From the NCBI RefSeq assembly GCF_017352135.1, contig NZ_CP071454.1, forward strand, positions 372,001-436,000: a stretch of 64,000 nucleotides of DNA, in the 5' to 3' direction. The stretch comes from Rhizobium lentis (GTDB taxonomy: Bacteria > Pseudomonadota > Alphaproteobacteria > Rhizobiales > Rhizobiaceae). Shown here in pieces: positions 63,930 to 64,000 of the stretch (its first letter is position 1; the number at the start of each line of letters is the position of its first letter). The position numbers and the translations under genes are program-made. The notes under the pieces were generated by a model. That model did not search any database. It was not told the origin of the DNA and was given only the letters and a program-made list of their open reading frames with translations.

Positions 63930-64000
63930 GGCACGACTCCTCGATCCATCCTCGTCAGCGGAAGAGATAGGCGGCCGGCGGGGCAGGTCCAGGGATGAAA

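Overview
The window looks like a stretch of chromosome from a Rhizobium of the R. leguminosarum/R. etli group. The strongest reason is a complete cinR-cinI-cinS quorum-sensing locus (51316-53127) whose three products I recognise from that group. GC-rich coding sequence, many ABC uptake operons, a RopB-type outer membrane protein and rhizobial intergenic mosaic repeats agree with this. Species placement is recognition from memory, not a search.

Layout. 1-10014: a truncated ArsR-type regulator/methyltransferase, ettA, an RNase T2, a lipase-like hydrolase, a DMT exporter, a translationally coupled CoA-transferase/ThDP-enzyme pair, then RidA, DUF442-type and DUF4432 genes. 10271-15178: an L,D-transpeptidase, a sulfonate/nitrate-type ABC transporter and an orphan ParA. 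15407-27277: a locus with Fe-alcohol dehydrogenase, aldehyde dehydrogenase, glutamine-synthetase-like ligase, APC permease and N-formylglutamate-amidohydrolase-like enzyme, facing an RpiR regulator and a four-gene ABC transporter. I read it as a gamma-glutamylation route for an amino alcohol or similar amine. 27418-34925: a CUT1 sugar ABC operon with a Gfo/Idh/MocA dehydrogenase, divergent from a BadF-type sugar kinase and a GntR/HutC regulator. 35048-40879: metH, an AGE-family epimerase and a DUF2799 lipoprotein. 41026-48393: a polyamine-type ABC operon with hydantoin-racemase-like, flavin-reductase and UPF0303 genes, divergent from an FCD-type GntR regulator.

48430-53613 holds small conserved genes, repeat-rich spacers, cinRIS and a single-domain response regulator. 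After tRNA-Ile(CAU) at 53834 the sequence becomes patchier: a 24-residue membrane microprotein, a broken esterase, and two AT-richer genes (an HNH-like protein and an unrecognised 319-aa protein) that look acquired. From 57532 to the end it returns to ordinary rhizobial genes: a porin-like protein, small lipoproteins, an FkbM methyltransferase, a SIMPL protein, two paralogous small secreted proteins, YjbQ and DUF1428.

Regulatory DNA links several parts. The same perfect palindrome (ATAAAGATATCTTTAT) precedes the ArsR-methyltransferase gene and metH, 38 kb apart. A shared palindrome CCCCnCATnTGnGGGG lies upstream of both cinR and cinI. Candidate operators also sit in the divergent intergenic regions controlled by the RpiR, HutC-type and FCD-type regulators.
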